A DNA stretch of 64,000 nt, taken from Gigaspora margarita (Eukaryota > Glomeromycota > Glomeromycetes > Diversisporales > Gigasporaceae). The DNA is taken from the NCBI GenBank assembly GCA_009809945.1, contig WTPW01000017.1, forward strand, positions 832,999 to 896,998. Reading direction: 5' to 3'. The stretch's first letter is position 1. Each line of letters begins with the position of its first letter. Positions 22,171 to 32,113 of this stretch are shown piece by piece. A model generated the notes under the pieces. It ran no database searches. It had not been told where the DNA came from and saw only the letters and a list, made by a program, of their open reading frames with translations. The position numbers and the translations under genes are program-made.

Positions 22171-22631
22171 GCAAGTGAAATGTGAAATTATAAGAATTAA
22201 AAATAATAAAGAATCTTTAAATAAAATTCATCTAAGAATACCCGAAATTTGGTACTTTGATGAATAAATTAAGTAAAATAATTCTTTAAAAAATTTTAGT
22301 TTATCTACCATAATAAGTAGTAACAACTAAAAAAAAACAGACTAATTTGCTATAGAACCACCTACACTAAAATCTATCTTAATATTTTGATACACTAAAA
22401 TTAATTATATTTCGCATAGCTTACTACATTTTTCGACGCGTTTCTTGTTATTATTGTTGAAGTGTTGCCGAAGAAATTATATTTGCTAATTGGATACGTA
22501 GTCGAGATTAGTATGATGTATTAATTAAGTCGATTATTAGGGTAAAATATTTATCCGCTATGTAGATCACATCCATTCTATTTTTAGATCCTCAAAAAAT
22601 TTTCTCAGTTGAAAAATCGACAAGTTGACAA
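22171..22631. other. Intergenic sequence; CpG content rises
   Basis: No gene seen. From about 22400 CG dinucleotides (TTTCGCATAG, TTCGACGCG, GGATACGTAGTCGAG) become normal in frequency. Confidence 0.4.
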
Positions 22632-22665
22632 CTCCGATTTACAGCTGATTTGAAAATGGCCCTTC

Positions 22666-23004
22666 CAGGAGTCTAGACACTTTTGCAGTAACGTGACCAT
22701 CACGTGGTGTGGCGTCATTCGGATTAACTTTTTGGCTTTATGTTAAGGTTAGGGTTTGGGTTTGTATATATAGAATTAGAAGGCCACTATTTATATGTAA
22801 AATCGCGTTCCGGACATTTTTATCTGGTTTTTAAGGCCGATTTAAACACCAGTTTTCGAGTATTTTCGCTCTTTTCTCTTTTTTTCTTCTTGTACACGTG
22901 TTTTGTTTTGATGTCGGACTGATCCGGGAAGATCAAAATTTACGTTCTCCGATTGGTTAATTTTCATGCGCCACGTCACGTTACTGCAAAGTGTCTAGAC
23001 CCTG
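22666..23004. mobile_element. hAT-like MITE, CAGGGTCTAGACAC ends
   Basis: CAGGAGTCTAGACACTTTTG then CAGTAACGTGAC at the left inverts as GTCACGTTACTGCAAAGTG then TCTAGACCCTG at the right. The loop contains GTTAAGGTTAGGGTTTGGG. No clear target duplication, possibly because of the adjoining insertion. The plus ORF at 22740-22922 lies in the loop and is not convincing. Confidence 0.7.
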
Positions 23005-23008
23005 GCGT

Positions 23009-23365
23009 CAGGGACCTGAGAAAATATTGATTTATTTAGATCAATATAAATCGATATTTTTAGGCCAAATCATAGGGAAATCGATATTTTTACAATTTTT
23101 AATGCAGTGTAACAATACAAATTCAGGCCAAATTAATAGCATAATTTTGGCCGATGATATAAATTTGGCCAGCCCGAGTTATTCGGAATTTTCGGAATGT
23201 AGACAGTCAACAAACATAAAATTTTTGAAAAATTTCGTTATGATCACGTTACTCCAGAACTTGTATTCTGATTAGTTCGATCAAGCAAATCGATATAAAT
23301 CGATATTTTTGACCAAATCGATATAAATTTTTGCCAAAACAAATCGATATTTTCTCAGGTCCCTG
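23009..23365. mobile_element. hAT-like MITE, CAGGGACCTGAGAAAA ends
   Basis: CAGGGACCTGAGAAAATATT at 23009 is inverted as GATATTTTCTCAGGTCCCTG ending at 23365. Subterminal AAATCGATATTTTT words repeat several times. It lies 4 bp from the previous element. The ORF at 22991-23275 straddles the two elements and is spurious. Confidence 0.75.
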
Positions 23366-23374
23366 ACCCGCGCT

Positions 23375-23490
23375 GAGATGATCACGTTATTGATGCAGAT
23401 TTAGCTTAATTAGGGTTAGGGTACTATTTTGGGGATAGTTAGATGGAGATCTGTATCAATAACGTAACTATTTCGTCGCGGGTTTCACCC
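23375..23490. mobile_element. Small hairpin element with TTAGGGTTAGGG loop
   Basis: GATCACGTTATTGATGCAGA inverts as TCTGTATCAATAACGTAAC. The outer CCCGCGCTGAGATG / TATTTCGTCGCGGG extends the pairing. The loop holds TAATTAGGGTTAGGGTAC. Confidence 0.55.
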
Positions 23491-23618
23491 TGTCGTATTA
23501 TAACAGTATTAGTTTTCGTTTATATAATTTTTGGCCGAAAAATAATTACTGAAATTTGCTGACGATCATCACAAAATTCATCACGTGTCCCACTAATTTA
23601 CAAAACAGCTATAAAAAT

Positions 23619-24064
23619 TTTAAACTAATTCAAGTTCAATTCAGAGATCTTCGGCTAATCCGTGTTGATTTCCTAAATTTGATTCGCTAATCATCCGATT
23701 TAATCATGTGATATAAAATCGATTAGTTGCAAAATTTTTATCAACTTAGAACATAATTGTATTTCATAAATTAAGATTAAACAAAAATCTCATTTTTGGT
23801 TTTGGGACCTCGTAACCTCATTTTTAAGGCAAAGGCCCCCAATTTTCCCGGACTTCAAGTTAACCGGTTATAAATTTGTACAAAATGAGTTTTTATTATT
23901 ACATAAATTAAGATTTAACAAAAATCTCATTTTTAGTTTGGGAACCCGGAACCTCATTTTCAAGGCAAAGAACATTTCTTTTTTCGAATCGCGTGGGTGG
24001 CTTAGTCGACGGTTCATGTGAATTATGAGCAGTCACCCCGCTTCTAAAAATAACCATCCAATCA
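23619..24064. repeat. Intergenic sequence with a 72-bp direct repeat
   Basis: CATAAATTAAGATTAAACAA with AAATCTCATTTTTGG and AAGGCAAAGG at 23764-23834 recurs at 23902-23973 with a few changes. Similar words end the MITE at 39622-39956, so these may be diverged ends of that family. Confidence 0.5.
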
Positions 24065-24072
24065 ATCCGGAG

Positions 24073-24497
24073 CAGTGTTGCATTTCCAATAAAATTATTA
24101 TATATGGACTTGGACAAATATGGACATCGACTATAGATGCTTGACGCAACTGATGAAGCCTGACGAAATCTTGACGCAACCTGACGAAACCATAAGTTGC
24201 GCATGACGCAACTCAACCATATGTTTTTAGGGTCACATGAGCAGTTGCGTTGGGACACGTGAGTTGCGTCGGGCATCATTAACGTGGACTAATCCAAATA
24301 GAGTCCTTTGCCGAATTTTTCGGAAATTTATCCTAATTTGGCTTTAACTTTTCTTATTCTATACGAAATATTTCGGAGTAGCAAGCTCACATGTTTATTT
24401 GGACTAAGTGCTTTATGTCCAATAGAAACATGGACAATATGGACATTATCCATAAATGTCCATGTCCAATGGTTATATCCATATTTTGCCAACACTG
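24073..24497. mobile_element. hAT-like MITE, CAGTGTTG family (copy 1)
   Basis: The left end CAGTGTTGCATTTCC and right end TTTTGCCAACACTG continue as TATATATGGACTTGGACA against TGTCCATGTCCAATGG. The flanks ATCCGGAG (24065-24072) and ATCCGGTG (24498-24505) match at 7 of 8, a hAT-sized duplication. The interior holds a TGACGCAACCTGACGAAACC minisatellite at about 24138-24265. The 123-codon minus ORF at 23908-24279 runs through TIR and minisatellite and is rejected as a gene. Confidence 0.8.
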
Positions 24498-24657
24498 ATC
24501 CGGTGATACAAGCGGATTAATCTGAACCAGTCAAAATTCGGATGGATCACCGGATATCCGGTTTTTGAATATTCGTGTTACTACTAATTTCTTAATATAT
24601 ATGCGTGGAAAAAAATTTTCTTCACAAAATTAAATATCAAATTCATCGAAATTAAAG

Positions 24658-25548
24658 ATGTCGGAAAAAAATAATTATACGTTGAGTGAAAAAGAAAAGG
24701 CTCTTGCAGGACTTCCATACTTATCTAATACTGAAGAACTTGTTAATGACCGACTTAAAACTAGAGAAATGCTTTATGAATTTAATAATTCTAAACCAGT
24801 TCGTCGTGATACAGTTGAATATCGTGAGGGTAGGGAAAAAATGATACGTCAATTATTTGGTAGTGCTGGTAAAGATGTTGAAATCGAACCACCATTCTAT
24901 TGTGATTATGTATGTAAGCTTTGCCAATATTTAATTATCCACAAATAGACAAATAGATTAACCGATATTAATTCTTTACGGTAGGGTTATAATATTCATG
25001 TTGGAGATAATTTTTATTGTAATTTTAACTGTACAATATTGGACGGTAATAAAGTTGAAATTGGTGATCGTGTTATGTTTGGACCAAATGTTTCACTTTA
25101 TCCTGCAACTCATCCTTTACAACCTGAAGAAAGATCAAAAGGCCCTGAATCTGCTCTTCCCATAAAGGTGTTAAAAGTTACTCTGACATTTTTTTTAAAA
25201 TAAAGTTCTAATTTTTAATTTATATTAGATTGGAAATGATGTATGGATTGGCGGTGGTGCCATTATTTGTCCTGGAATTACCATTGGGGATGGGGTAAGT
25301 GTTAATATTTTCCTTTCAATATGGCGTAGAATTTACTAATTTCTTTAATTTATATGTGATTAGGTAACTGTTGGTGCAGGATCTGTGGTATGATATTTAG
25401 ATAACGAATTAAAACAAATTATATTTTTTAATGAAATTAATAAGATTTAACCCGTTTTTAGGTTACTAAAAACGTTCCATCATATGTAGTTGTTGCTGGT
25501 AACCCTGCTAAAATTATTAGGCATTTAGAAAAGAAAGGAGAAGATTAA
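24658..25548 (+). CDS. Maltose/galactoside O-acetyltransferase-like protein (five exons)
   Basis: Acetyl-CoA-dependent sugar O-acetyltransferase of the left-handed beta-helix (hexapeptide) family, probably cytosolic. I infer exons 24658-24909, 24985-25167, 25229-25294, 25364-25387 and 25462-25548. All splice at GT-AG in phase 0 and give 203 aa, the normal length for the maa/nodL group. Residues ~5-60 form the Mac N-terminal helical region (KALAGLPYLSNTEELVNDR). Hexapeptide coils start at GYNIHVGDNF (~85). The likely catalytic His is H127 in YPATHPL. IGNDVWIGGGAIICPGITIG and VAGNPAKIIR are signature motifs. The ATG follows a typical AAAG context; AATAAA lies at 25615. Intact, with CG sites retained. 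Exact substrate unknown. Confidence 0.92.
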
Positions 25549-25924
25549 TTCAAAATTTCGGTTATATTTATACAAGCGATGAATTTATGATTCGTATAAT
25601 TCTTTTCTATATTAAATAAAATCTATAAAAGTTTGAAATAAATATAATTTTACATTTTAACCAAAAAAGTTAATCACAAAATTTTCCAAGTCAGCTCTTA
25701 TATTTTATTTGCAAAAAATCACATATACAACCGCGTTAAATGAGGCATATACTTGCCGTCGAAATTCATGAATTATACTATTTTCTTATATTTAATAAAG
25801 CTAATATTTATCAATAATATAATATTCATTCTGTTCTAAACTAACAAGTTTATTCTATACCAAAGCTAGTTGCAAAATTTCTCCTTATAATAAAATTATC
25901 ATTAGTCACGAGTGTCCTGTACAT
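25549..25924. other. Intergenic sequence downstream of the acetyltransferase
   Basis: Contains AAATAAA near 25615 as a probable polyadenylation signal. Nothing else recognised. Confidence 0.4.
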
Positions 25925-26505
25925 TTTTACCAATCATTTTGTTCATGTGATGGGAAAATAATTGCTATGAAATTTGAGTTGAAAAGGATGAATATAATGC
26001 ATTCATTTATTGTCAAAAATCTGCAGAGATGGGTAACGTGAGTGGAACATATAATGTTGGATCTTGTTATCATCATGGAATTTGAGTTGAAAAGGATGAA
26101 CATAGGGCATTCGTTTATTATCAAAAATCTACAGAGATGAGGGGCGCAAGTGGAACAGATAATGTTGGATATTGTTATCGACATGGAACTGGAGTTGAAA
26201 AGGTTGAACATAAAGCATTCGTTTATTATCAAAAATTTGCAGACGCAAGCGGAACATATAATGTTGGATATTGTTATCGTTATGAGTTGAAAAGGATAAA
26301 CCCATAAACATAAGGCATTCGTTTATCATCAAAAATCTGCGTTATGGAATTGGAGTTGAAAAGGATAAACATAAGGCATTCGTTTATTATCAAAAATCTG
26401 CAGAAATGGAATACGCTAATGGAATGTCAAAGTTGCAGGGTGTATCGAAATGGAATTGGAATAATATGGGATCTAGATAAAGCCAAAGACTGGCATCAAA
26501 TGTAA
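25925..26505 (+). pseudogene. Sel1-like repeat protein remnant
   Basis: The plus strand has four to five tandem ~108-bp units encoding Sel1-like (SLR, TPR-related) repeats. The recurring peptides are GVEKDEHKAFVYYQKSAEMG, SGTYNVGYCYRHG and, at the end, a YRNGIGI...DLDKAKDW motif. Sel1 proteins act as scaffolds, and in this fungal group they are often paired with kinase domains, so the kinase remnant 400 bp downstream may have been part of the same gene. The frame is broken: GGA to TGA at the GI*VEKDE junction near 26075, deletions near 26240-26290, and a missing N-terminus. Minus-strand ORFs of similar length over this stretch are shadows of the repeat. Confidence 0.75.
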
Positions 26506-26934
26506 ATATAAAAGTTAAATTTGAGCTAGTGTATTGAAACGTATCACACCCAATAATAAAACAAAGTGCATATACTTTAGATTTATGGTTAGAGTTAAAA
26601 TAAGATTAAAATAAGATTAGAGAGATGTTCTAAAACTTTTAGAAAGGTGAATTCATAAGTGTATCTTCAAAATATAAGAAAAAATTGTTACACCTGCTCT
26701 TGATATTCGATTAGTTGACCTGATCTCTCCAGATCAACAAACTACAATATTCATTAATTATATATCTATATTTATAATAATACTTATTTAATAACTACTT
26801 AAATCTTTGATTAGGAAAAATGATTTAACATTAGGTATTATATCTTAATTAACGTTTATAAAATATATTAAAAGTTAATATTAAATTATTTGCTAAATAA
26901 TTTTATAAATTAGCAATAAGCACAAATGAATGGA
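26506..26934. other. AT-rich spacer
   Basis: No features recognised between the Sel1 and kinase remnants. Confidence 0.4.
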
Positions 26935-28125
26935 TGCATAATTCAGAAATTAATGGTAAATTAATGACAATTTGAAAAAATATAAATATCAGATATCTTG
27001 GATTTCTTATGATACATTCAAAAATATTAAAGAATAGGTAAAGGTGGATTTGCAACTGTATATTATGCTGAATGGCTTGATAAAAGTCATAATATAAAAA
27101 GAATTGTTGCGTTTAAATTATTTCATAAATCAAATTATTATCACGAAGAATTTATAAGTGAGGTAATCTTTATGAAATATTTTTATTAGTTATATTATAC
27201 ATTATTTCATTTATATTGATAATATGAATATATAATTCATTTTAATAATAAGTTAAAAAGCATATTGTGATATTTGCCTTAAGAATTCAACATTTTTAAA
27301 ATGGTTTGGTAAATCAACGGATGAAGCTCTGAAGATTATATTCTTGTCATGAAATATGGTTCAAAAGGTTGTCTGCGCAAAATTCCACGAGATATAGCAA
27401 AAATGGATTGGAAAGTTAAATTAAATCTGGTAAGATAATTCACTCGCATGAATTTGTTCATCAAGATTTAAATAGTGGAAAATACTACAAGATGACTTTA
27501 AGAACGCATATATTGCAGATTTAGGACTTGCGAAAACAGCAATATTGATTAAAATCAAAATCCGATGGAATTTATGGAATTTTACCTTACATTGCACCTG
27601 AAGTTTTGAACAAACAACCATATATTAAAGCATCAGATATTTATTAATTGGGAATAGTTATGTGGGAAATTTTATACGGCAAACCTGTAGAATTTGTGCA
27701 AAAGTCTAGATTACAATCTAAATTACAATATCAGTTCCAAGTATGCGATGACTTACGACTACCTATTCACGAAAATACAACAATAAGCTATGTAGTTTTA
27801 ATGAAGAAATATTGGCAAACAGAACCAGAAAAACGACCAACAGTAAATGAAGTTTACGAAATTTTTACATAATGGCAAAATAACGAATGTATTTTATTAG
27901 AATTATCAGAAGCTGATAAAAAATAAAAACATAAAAAATGAAACTATGCAAATAAACATTGATTCACTTTATAAAAGTGGTTTTATTTCATGATGCTATC
28001 AAGGTAAATATAATGTTTTTTTTTATATTTTGGCGCGTTTTAATTAATTCTTTTATAGCTAGTAATTTGTATAAATTGGAAATACCAGATAATGCCGTGC
28101 AACCTCCAATTTTGCAGTAGAAAAT
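26935..28125 (+). pseudogene. Protein kinase-like domain pseudogene
   Basis: Kinase subdomains appear in order but in shifting frames. They are WISYDTFKNIKE then a 1-base deletion, IGKGGFATVYYAEWLDK (glycine loop) and a VAFK lysine. After a probable intron from about 27163 come LVMKYGSKGCLRKIP, FVHQDLNSGK (catalytic loop, HRD-like Asp kept, the metal-binding Asn changed to Lys), IADLGLAK (DFG changed to DLG), APEVLNKQPY, a TAA, LGIVMWEILYGKPV, and YWQTEPEKRPT (subdomain XI). The tail LYKLEIPDNA near 28070 is typical of the lineage-expanded fungal tyrosine-kinase-like family. Frameshifts, stops and altered active-site residues make activity very unlikely. Confidence 0.8.
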
Positions 28126-28655
28126 AAGGAAGAATATTATGCTTTACGATAAAATACAATAGAATATTATCACATTGCTTATATAATAATCCCGCACCTG
28201 ATAGGTTTAAGTTCAAATTTTCTCTTTATGTTGAAATCAATTCTTTGTATTTTGCATTGTTCTGTTAATTAATGAATTTGATCAATAAATTTTGAATACG
28301 CAATTTTTAAATGAACTCCTATTATTTGTAATAAATACTGATATAGTGAAAGAATTTACCACTTTTTTGTTATCATGTAACTATAATACCAACAACTGCA
28401 ATGATATTTAAGTTTTAGTATATCCTAATAAAAAAATCAAATATAATCTTTTTTTTCAGAAAATCCGACATTCGTTCTATTTATATTGAACCAATTATTT
28501 TCCAAACTTTTATTTATAAACACTAAATCTGGAAAGAATGATATATGTTTAATTTTGTGTCTCAATTGCATATAATGCAAATACATTAACTATTTAACAT
28601 TCATAGGACGACTTTCTCAATTTAATTACATTGCTTATAGTTTAAAGTACTTTTC

Positions 28656-28687
<32 letters not shown>

Positions 28688-29999
28688 TAAAATGAGAAAA
28701 ACAGAAAGATTTAATAGAGTTGTGGGACTTTATTGTTGAATAGTATTTTTAACCCTTATCTTTTTAAAAAGTAATTTATTTTTCTGTTTATGAAAAGTCA
28801 TTACTATGCCAACTTTATTCAAAAAAAGAAGAATCCTACAACTCTGACAAACTTCCCTGTATAATTTTTCTTAGTTTATTCTATGTTGTTTTTACTTTTT
28901 GAACATTACTTTAAATTGAATAAATAATGTAAAATTAAATTAAAAGATCTCAAGCATATCAGATATGAAAGTTGTCCTATGAAACAACTACATTTACATT
29001 GTCAATTAATCTTAATAACCGTATAATCAGAATTTTATACTTAAAAAATTAATCAAATACAAATACTAAATTTCAAAAACCAAATTAATCAAATAAAATA
29101 TAAAATTTCAAAAACATATTTTACAATCATTATTATATTGAGTTTGTCAATTATTACATTAAAGCCTGTCAAAAGTTTTTGATTCAGATAATAAATCGCC
29201 AGTGTCCTATTTGAAATTTCATAATGTAAGCAAATTAAATCATCCACTAAAGAGCTTTCTGCAAACAAAATTTTCGCAATGCAGGTTGTTTATTTCCTTT
29301 TGAATTTTTTACATTTGGAATTTTCTCATTTATCGAATGCGTTTAACACTTTTAAAGCGTGATTTGAAACATTTAAACTTTAATCTAGACAATTTTATTT
29401 TTCGAAGTTTAATTGATGCAATGAAGTATAAAATAAGGAAGTTTTTCTAGTCTTCTAATCCTAGCAAAAAACCCATTTAAAATCATATTTTTTTCATCAT
29501 TATGCGCATAGATATTTATCTAATTAAATTGATACAAAGAGCAATCATACCGTATATCTTTTGATGGATTATTTTTCAATCGAATAATTTTGTGTTATCC
29601 GTGTATTGCAATACTAATATTCACAAAATATGGGCCGTCTCAAATAGTTGAGGGTACATCACCAGTTAGATTACGAACATGTATTAATTTTATACTAAAA
29701 ATTTTTTGCAAGAGGTTTCATAAACAGATTTTTAAAAGGTTAATTTCACGTTATTGTGTAGATTAGTCAGCTGGAGTAAAAAATAAATAAGTTATTTCTA
29801 AATACATATGATTCTTTTTATGCAGTAATTTAATTCATACGAACAAAAAACTTAATTTAATCATACATTTCATTTAATTACGTCTCATTGATATCACTCA
29901 ATGTTACGCTAAATGAATGTTAACACTAACCATATACGTATTATGTTGAGTAAATGGCCTGTTATAAAGAAAATTGTTGGAAAATAAGCGACTATTATG
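28126..29999. other. Long intergenic stretch, CpG retained
   Basis: No gene recognised. It holds an A-tract followed by (TA)n at 28656-28688 and a possible 130-bp MITE (28716-28845). Small ORFs lack motifs. Confidence 0.4.
28716..28845. mobile_element. Possible MITE, AGAGTTGT ends
   Basis: AGAGTTGTGGGACTT at the left against GAATCCTACAACTCT at the right; imperfect 15-bp inversion. No target duplication identified. Confidence 0.35.
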
Positions 30000-30007
30000 T
30001 CTCACCA

Positions 30008-30072
30008 CTAGTGATGTGCCACGTACAGTACTATACGTACAATACTGTACGTACTGTACGTATTGTACGCTA
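30008..30072. repeat. Palindromic GTACGTAC-rich cluster
   Basis: TACGTACAGTACTATACGTA and TACTGTACGTACTGTACGTA make a dense tandem and palindromic cluster with six CG sites. Preceded by CCACTAGTGATGTGCCACG. Shorter GTACATACGTAC words occur at 55470 and 57880. Confidence 0.6.
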
Positions 30073-30094
30073 AAATTTTTGCCGATCATTTATT

Positions 30095-30192
30095 AAGAGA
30101 TCTATAGCTCATTAGAGCTGTCTTGATAAGCTAATTCGAATAGTAGTTGGTTTATTAAATTCCAATCACTAGATCAAGAGTTATGCCAATTT
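30095..30192 (-). repeat. Dispersed repeat end (copy 2, reverse of 11030-11118)
   Basis: AGATCTATAGCTCATTAGAG, CGAATAGTAGTTGGTTTATT, CACTAGATCAAGAGTTATGC read as the reverse complement of 11030-11118. About 70-75 percent similar by eye. Confidence 0.6.
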
Positions 30193-30239
30193 TTGTATAT
30201 TTTCATAAGTTAATATTCTTATTTTCGAATTCTATAAAA

Positions 30240-30500
30240 ACTTAGTATAGAAAGACAAGGTCAGATGTATGAAGATTCTTAATGTTGAACAGAGTTAAGA
30301 ATTTGGTTCTGTAGATAGCTTCTATGCCATAGAGTGAAAAGATCTTATAAGTTTAAGTAGAAGCTACCTCATAATGCTTAGTTAAATAATTTGCCAAAAC
30401 TGTTAATTGAGCAGAGGTTTTGGGTTTAGTTTCCAAAAGTTCTTCTAAATAATAAGCATATGCCAAAGTTCTCATATAAATGATTTCACTATATGTTTAT
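30240..30500 (-). pseudogene. Unidentified coding remnant
   Basis: On the minus strand a frame with MRTLAYAYYLEELLETKPK and LTVLANYLTKHYEVAST is protein-like (biased Leu/Tyr/Lys composition and an extended open frame), then breaks at a TAA and continues with YKIFSLYGIEAIYRTKFL. I do not recognise the family. It lies downstream of the gypsy integrase end in the same orientation and may belong to another transposon. Confidence 0.4.
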
Positions 30501-30734
30501 TTTGCTGTATTTTGTGAAGTTCAATATACTTGTTGAACTTACTTTTTTGTTTGAACACTCTAATGATAATGAGAGGATTATACAATAACATTGGCTGGTT
30601 CTGTTTTAGACAATTCCTGCAAAACTAAATCTAATATAGTTGTTATCTTTTAAAATTATTAAATTTCATAGAAAAGAAAGAAATAAATAAAGAAAAGAAA
30701 AAAAAATTAAAGTTCTAAATAATAATTATAAGGT

Positions 30735-31282
30735 CCATGTTTGATAAGTATAGTATCTTTTTAATAAATATGCATTGATTGGTGTTTCTAGATTTGTTCT
30801 TCTATAGTACAAAGATTATAAATATACTGTGCTACTTTCCTATGGATGAAATAGGGCCTTTATATTTTGGTAATAATTTTCCTGTAAAAAATTTATCTTT
30901 TGTAGCATTGTAGCACAACACTTATTCTTCTTTTTCAAACAACTTTTGAACTTTCTTTAGCTTTTTGTCCCAGTAGAACTTTTGTTGCTATTGAGACTTT
31001 TCAATATTCTTTTTGGCTTGTGCTTTATTGGCAGATAAATCTTCTAAAATTGTATACAATCTTGTCAAAAACTTTTCTTCTAATCTTCTGGTAATCCAAA
31101 AATAAACAACTTTGGTTCTCTGCTATAGGTAAGTAAGAAGGGTGTGAACTTGGTAATTGCATATTTGGAACTTCTATAAGAGAATAGAACAGAGGGTATT
31201 AACCTGTCCCATTTAGTATTTTCATTTGCTAATTTGCTAAAAATCACACAATGTTCTATTAAAACATTTTACTAGTCTATTT
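30735..31282 (-). pseudogene. Ty3/gypsy retrotransposon integrase C-terminal part
   Basis: Starting near 31282 on the minus strand, the frame gives PQINRLVKCFNRTLCD, a decayed version of the integrase segment around the third catalytic acidic residue. After stops and frameshifts come WDR-like, PSSHPSYL, LYTILEDLSANKAQAKKN-type, QKFYWDKKLKKVQKLFEK and KDKFFTGKLLPKYKGPYFIH (the GPF/Y module), then an ETPINAYLLKRYY-like end. Substitutions are mostly C to T or G to A: Gly to Arg, Arg to Cys, Gln to stop. The integrase catalytic core and everything upstream are absent, cut off by the repeat at 31283-31990. No LTR was found. Confidence 0.7.
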
Positions 31283-31990
31283 ATTTGTGGATAGATTACA
31301 TTTCATTTTTTTGTTTGTTTTCTTTTTACTTATTTCTTTAATTTTTATTTTTTTTTATTTATTCTGGCACTTTATAAAAACCATGATTTTGACAATTTCT
31401 AAATTACAAGAACATGAACTCTTATTTCAGAAAAATGAAGATTTGGGGCTTCATTTATTTTTTTATTTAGTTTGCTTACAGGTTTATTTTTTGTTTGTTT
31501 TCCTTATTTTTATTTATTTTTTTTTAATTTTATTTTATTTTATTTATTTCTAACTTTCATCAAAACTTTGCAAGAAAACAACCTGAATTTTCTGGAACAC
31601 CAACTCTAACTTCTCCAGCACTTTGCAAAAAGTAGTGAATATGAGCAAATATAAAAGAAAAAAAATAGCTAACTGCAGGAAGAAAAAAATATGTATATTG
31701 GACTGGTATTTTTATAGAATTAGATATGACAAAGTGTGAAAGTAGTTTAAAATATTACTGTTTTTTTGGTTTCATTTTTTTTCAACATTTTTTTATTTTT
31801 TTTGTTGCTTTTTTTTTTTTTTTTGTAAAAAATGTATAATAATATATAATATATAATAAAATATGTAAATATTGATTAAAAATATATATTTAATTTAAAA
31901 TATAATATATAATAATAATATATAAAAAATATAAAATTTTATATTAAATTGCAAAACTTTACAAAAAGCATAATTATATAAATATAATTG
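31283..31990. mobile_element. CpG-decayed partial copy of the 1.8-kb TACATCAGC element
   Basis: GATTTGGGGCTTCATTTATT, GACAATTTCTAAATTACAAG and CTCCAGCACTTTGCAAAAAG match, inverted, 17400-17640 of the full element. Where the full copy has CG (GGGGCTTCGTTT) this copy has CA (GGGGCTTCATTT). T-rich and AT-rich tracts follow in the same order. The Phe-rich ORF 31287-31553 is the repeat itself. Termini are not recognisable. Confidence 0.6.
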
Positions 31991-32113
31991 ATATCAGATA
32001 TATATCAATTAATATATATATCAATATATATCAATTACTATTACTATTAATAGAAATTGGCAAGGGTGTTGGGTATCGATATATATCTTATTCAGTTAGT
32101 AATGATATATATC
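31991..32113. repeat. TATCAATTA / ATATAT simple-sequence stretch
   Basis: Short tandem ATATATATCAATTA words; no other feature. Confidence 0.6.

Larger units (their letters stand above)
22632..23618. mobile_element. Composite nest of MITEs
   Basis: TTTACAGCTGATTTGAAAAT near 22639 and the distal ATCACGTGTCCCACTAATTT then ACAAAACAGCT near 23578-23612 correspond to the two ends of the element at 60001-60418. The 22666-23004, 23009-23365 and 23375-23490 elements lie between them. This is inferred from matching ends; the internal order is not fully resolved. Confidence 0.45.

Noticed and set aside
23908..24279. 123-codon minus-strand ORF
   Set aside because: It runs through the end and minisatellite of a hAT-like MITE; no motif.
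25927..26332. Minus-strand ORFs of 101 and 67 codons
   Set aside because: They are antisense shadows of Sel1 repeats, which are recognised on the plus strand.
31287..31553. 88-codon Phe/Leu-rich ORF
   Set aside because: It is T-rich repeat DNA homologous to the inside of the 16539-18335 element.
30240..31990. Complete Ty3/gypsy element with LTRs
   Set aside because: Only the integrase C-terminal part is seen. No flanking long direct repeats, protease or reverse transcriptase were found.
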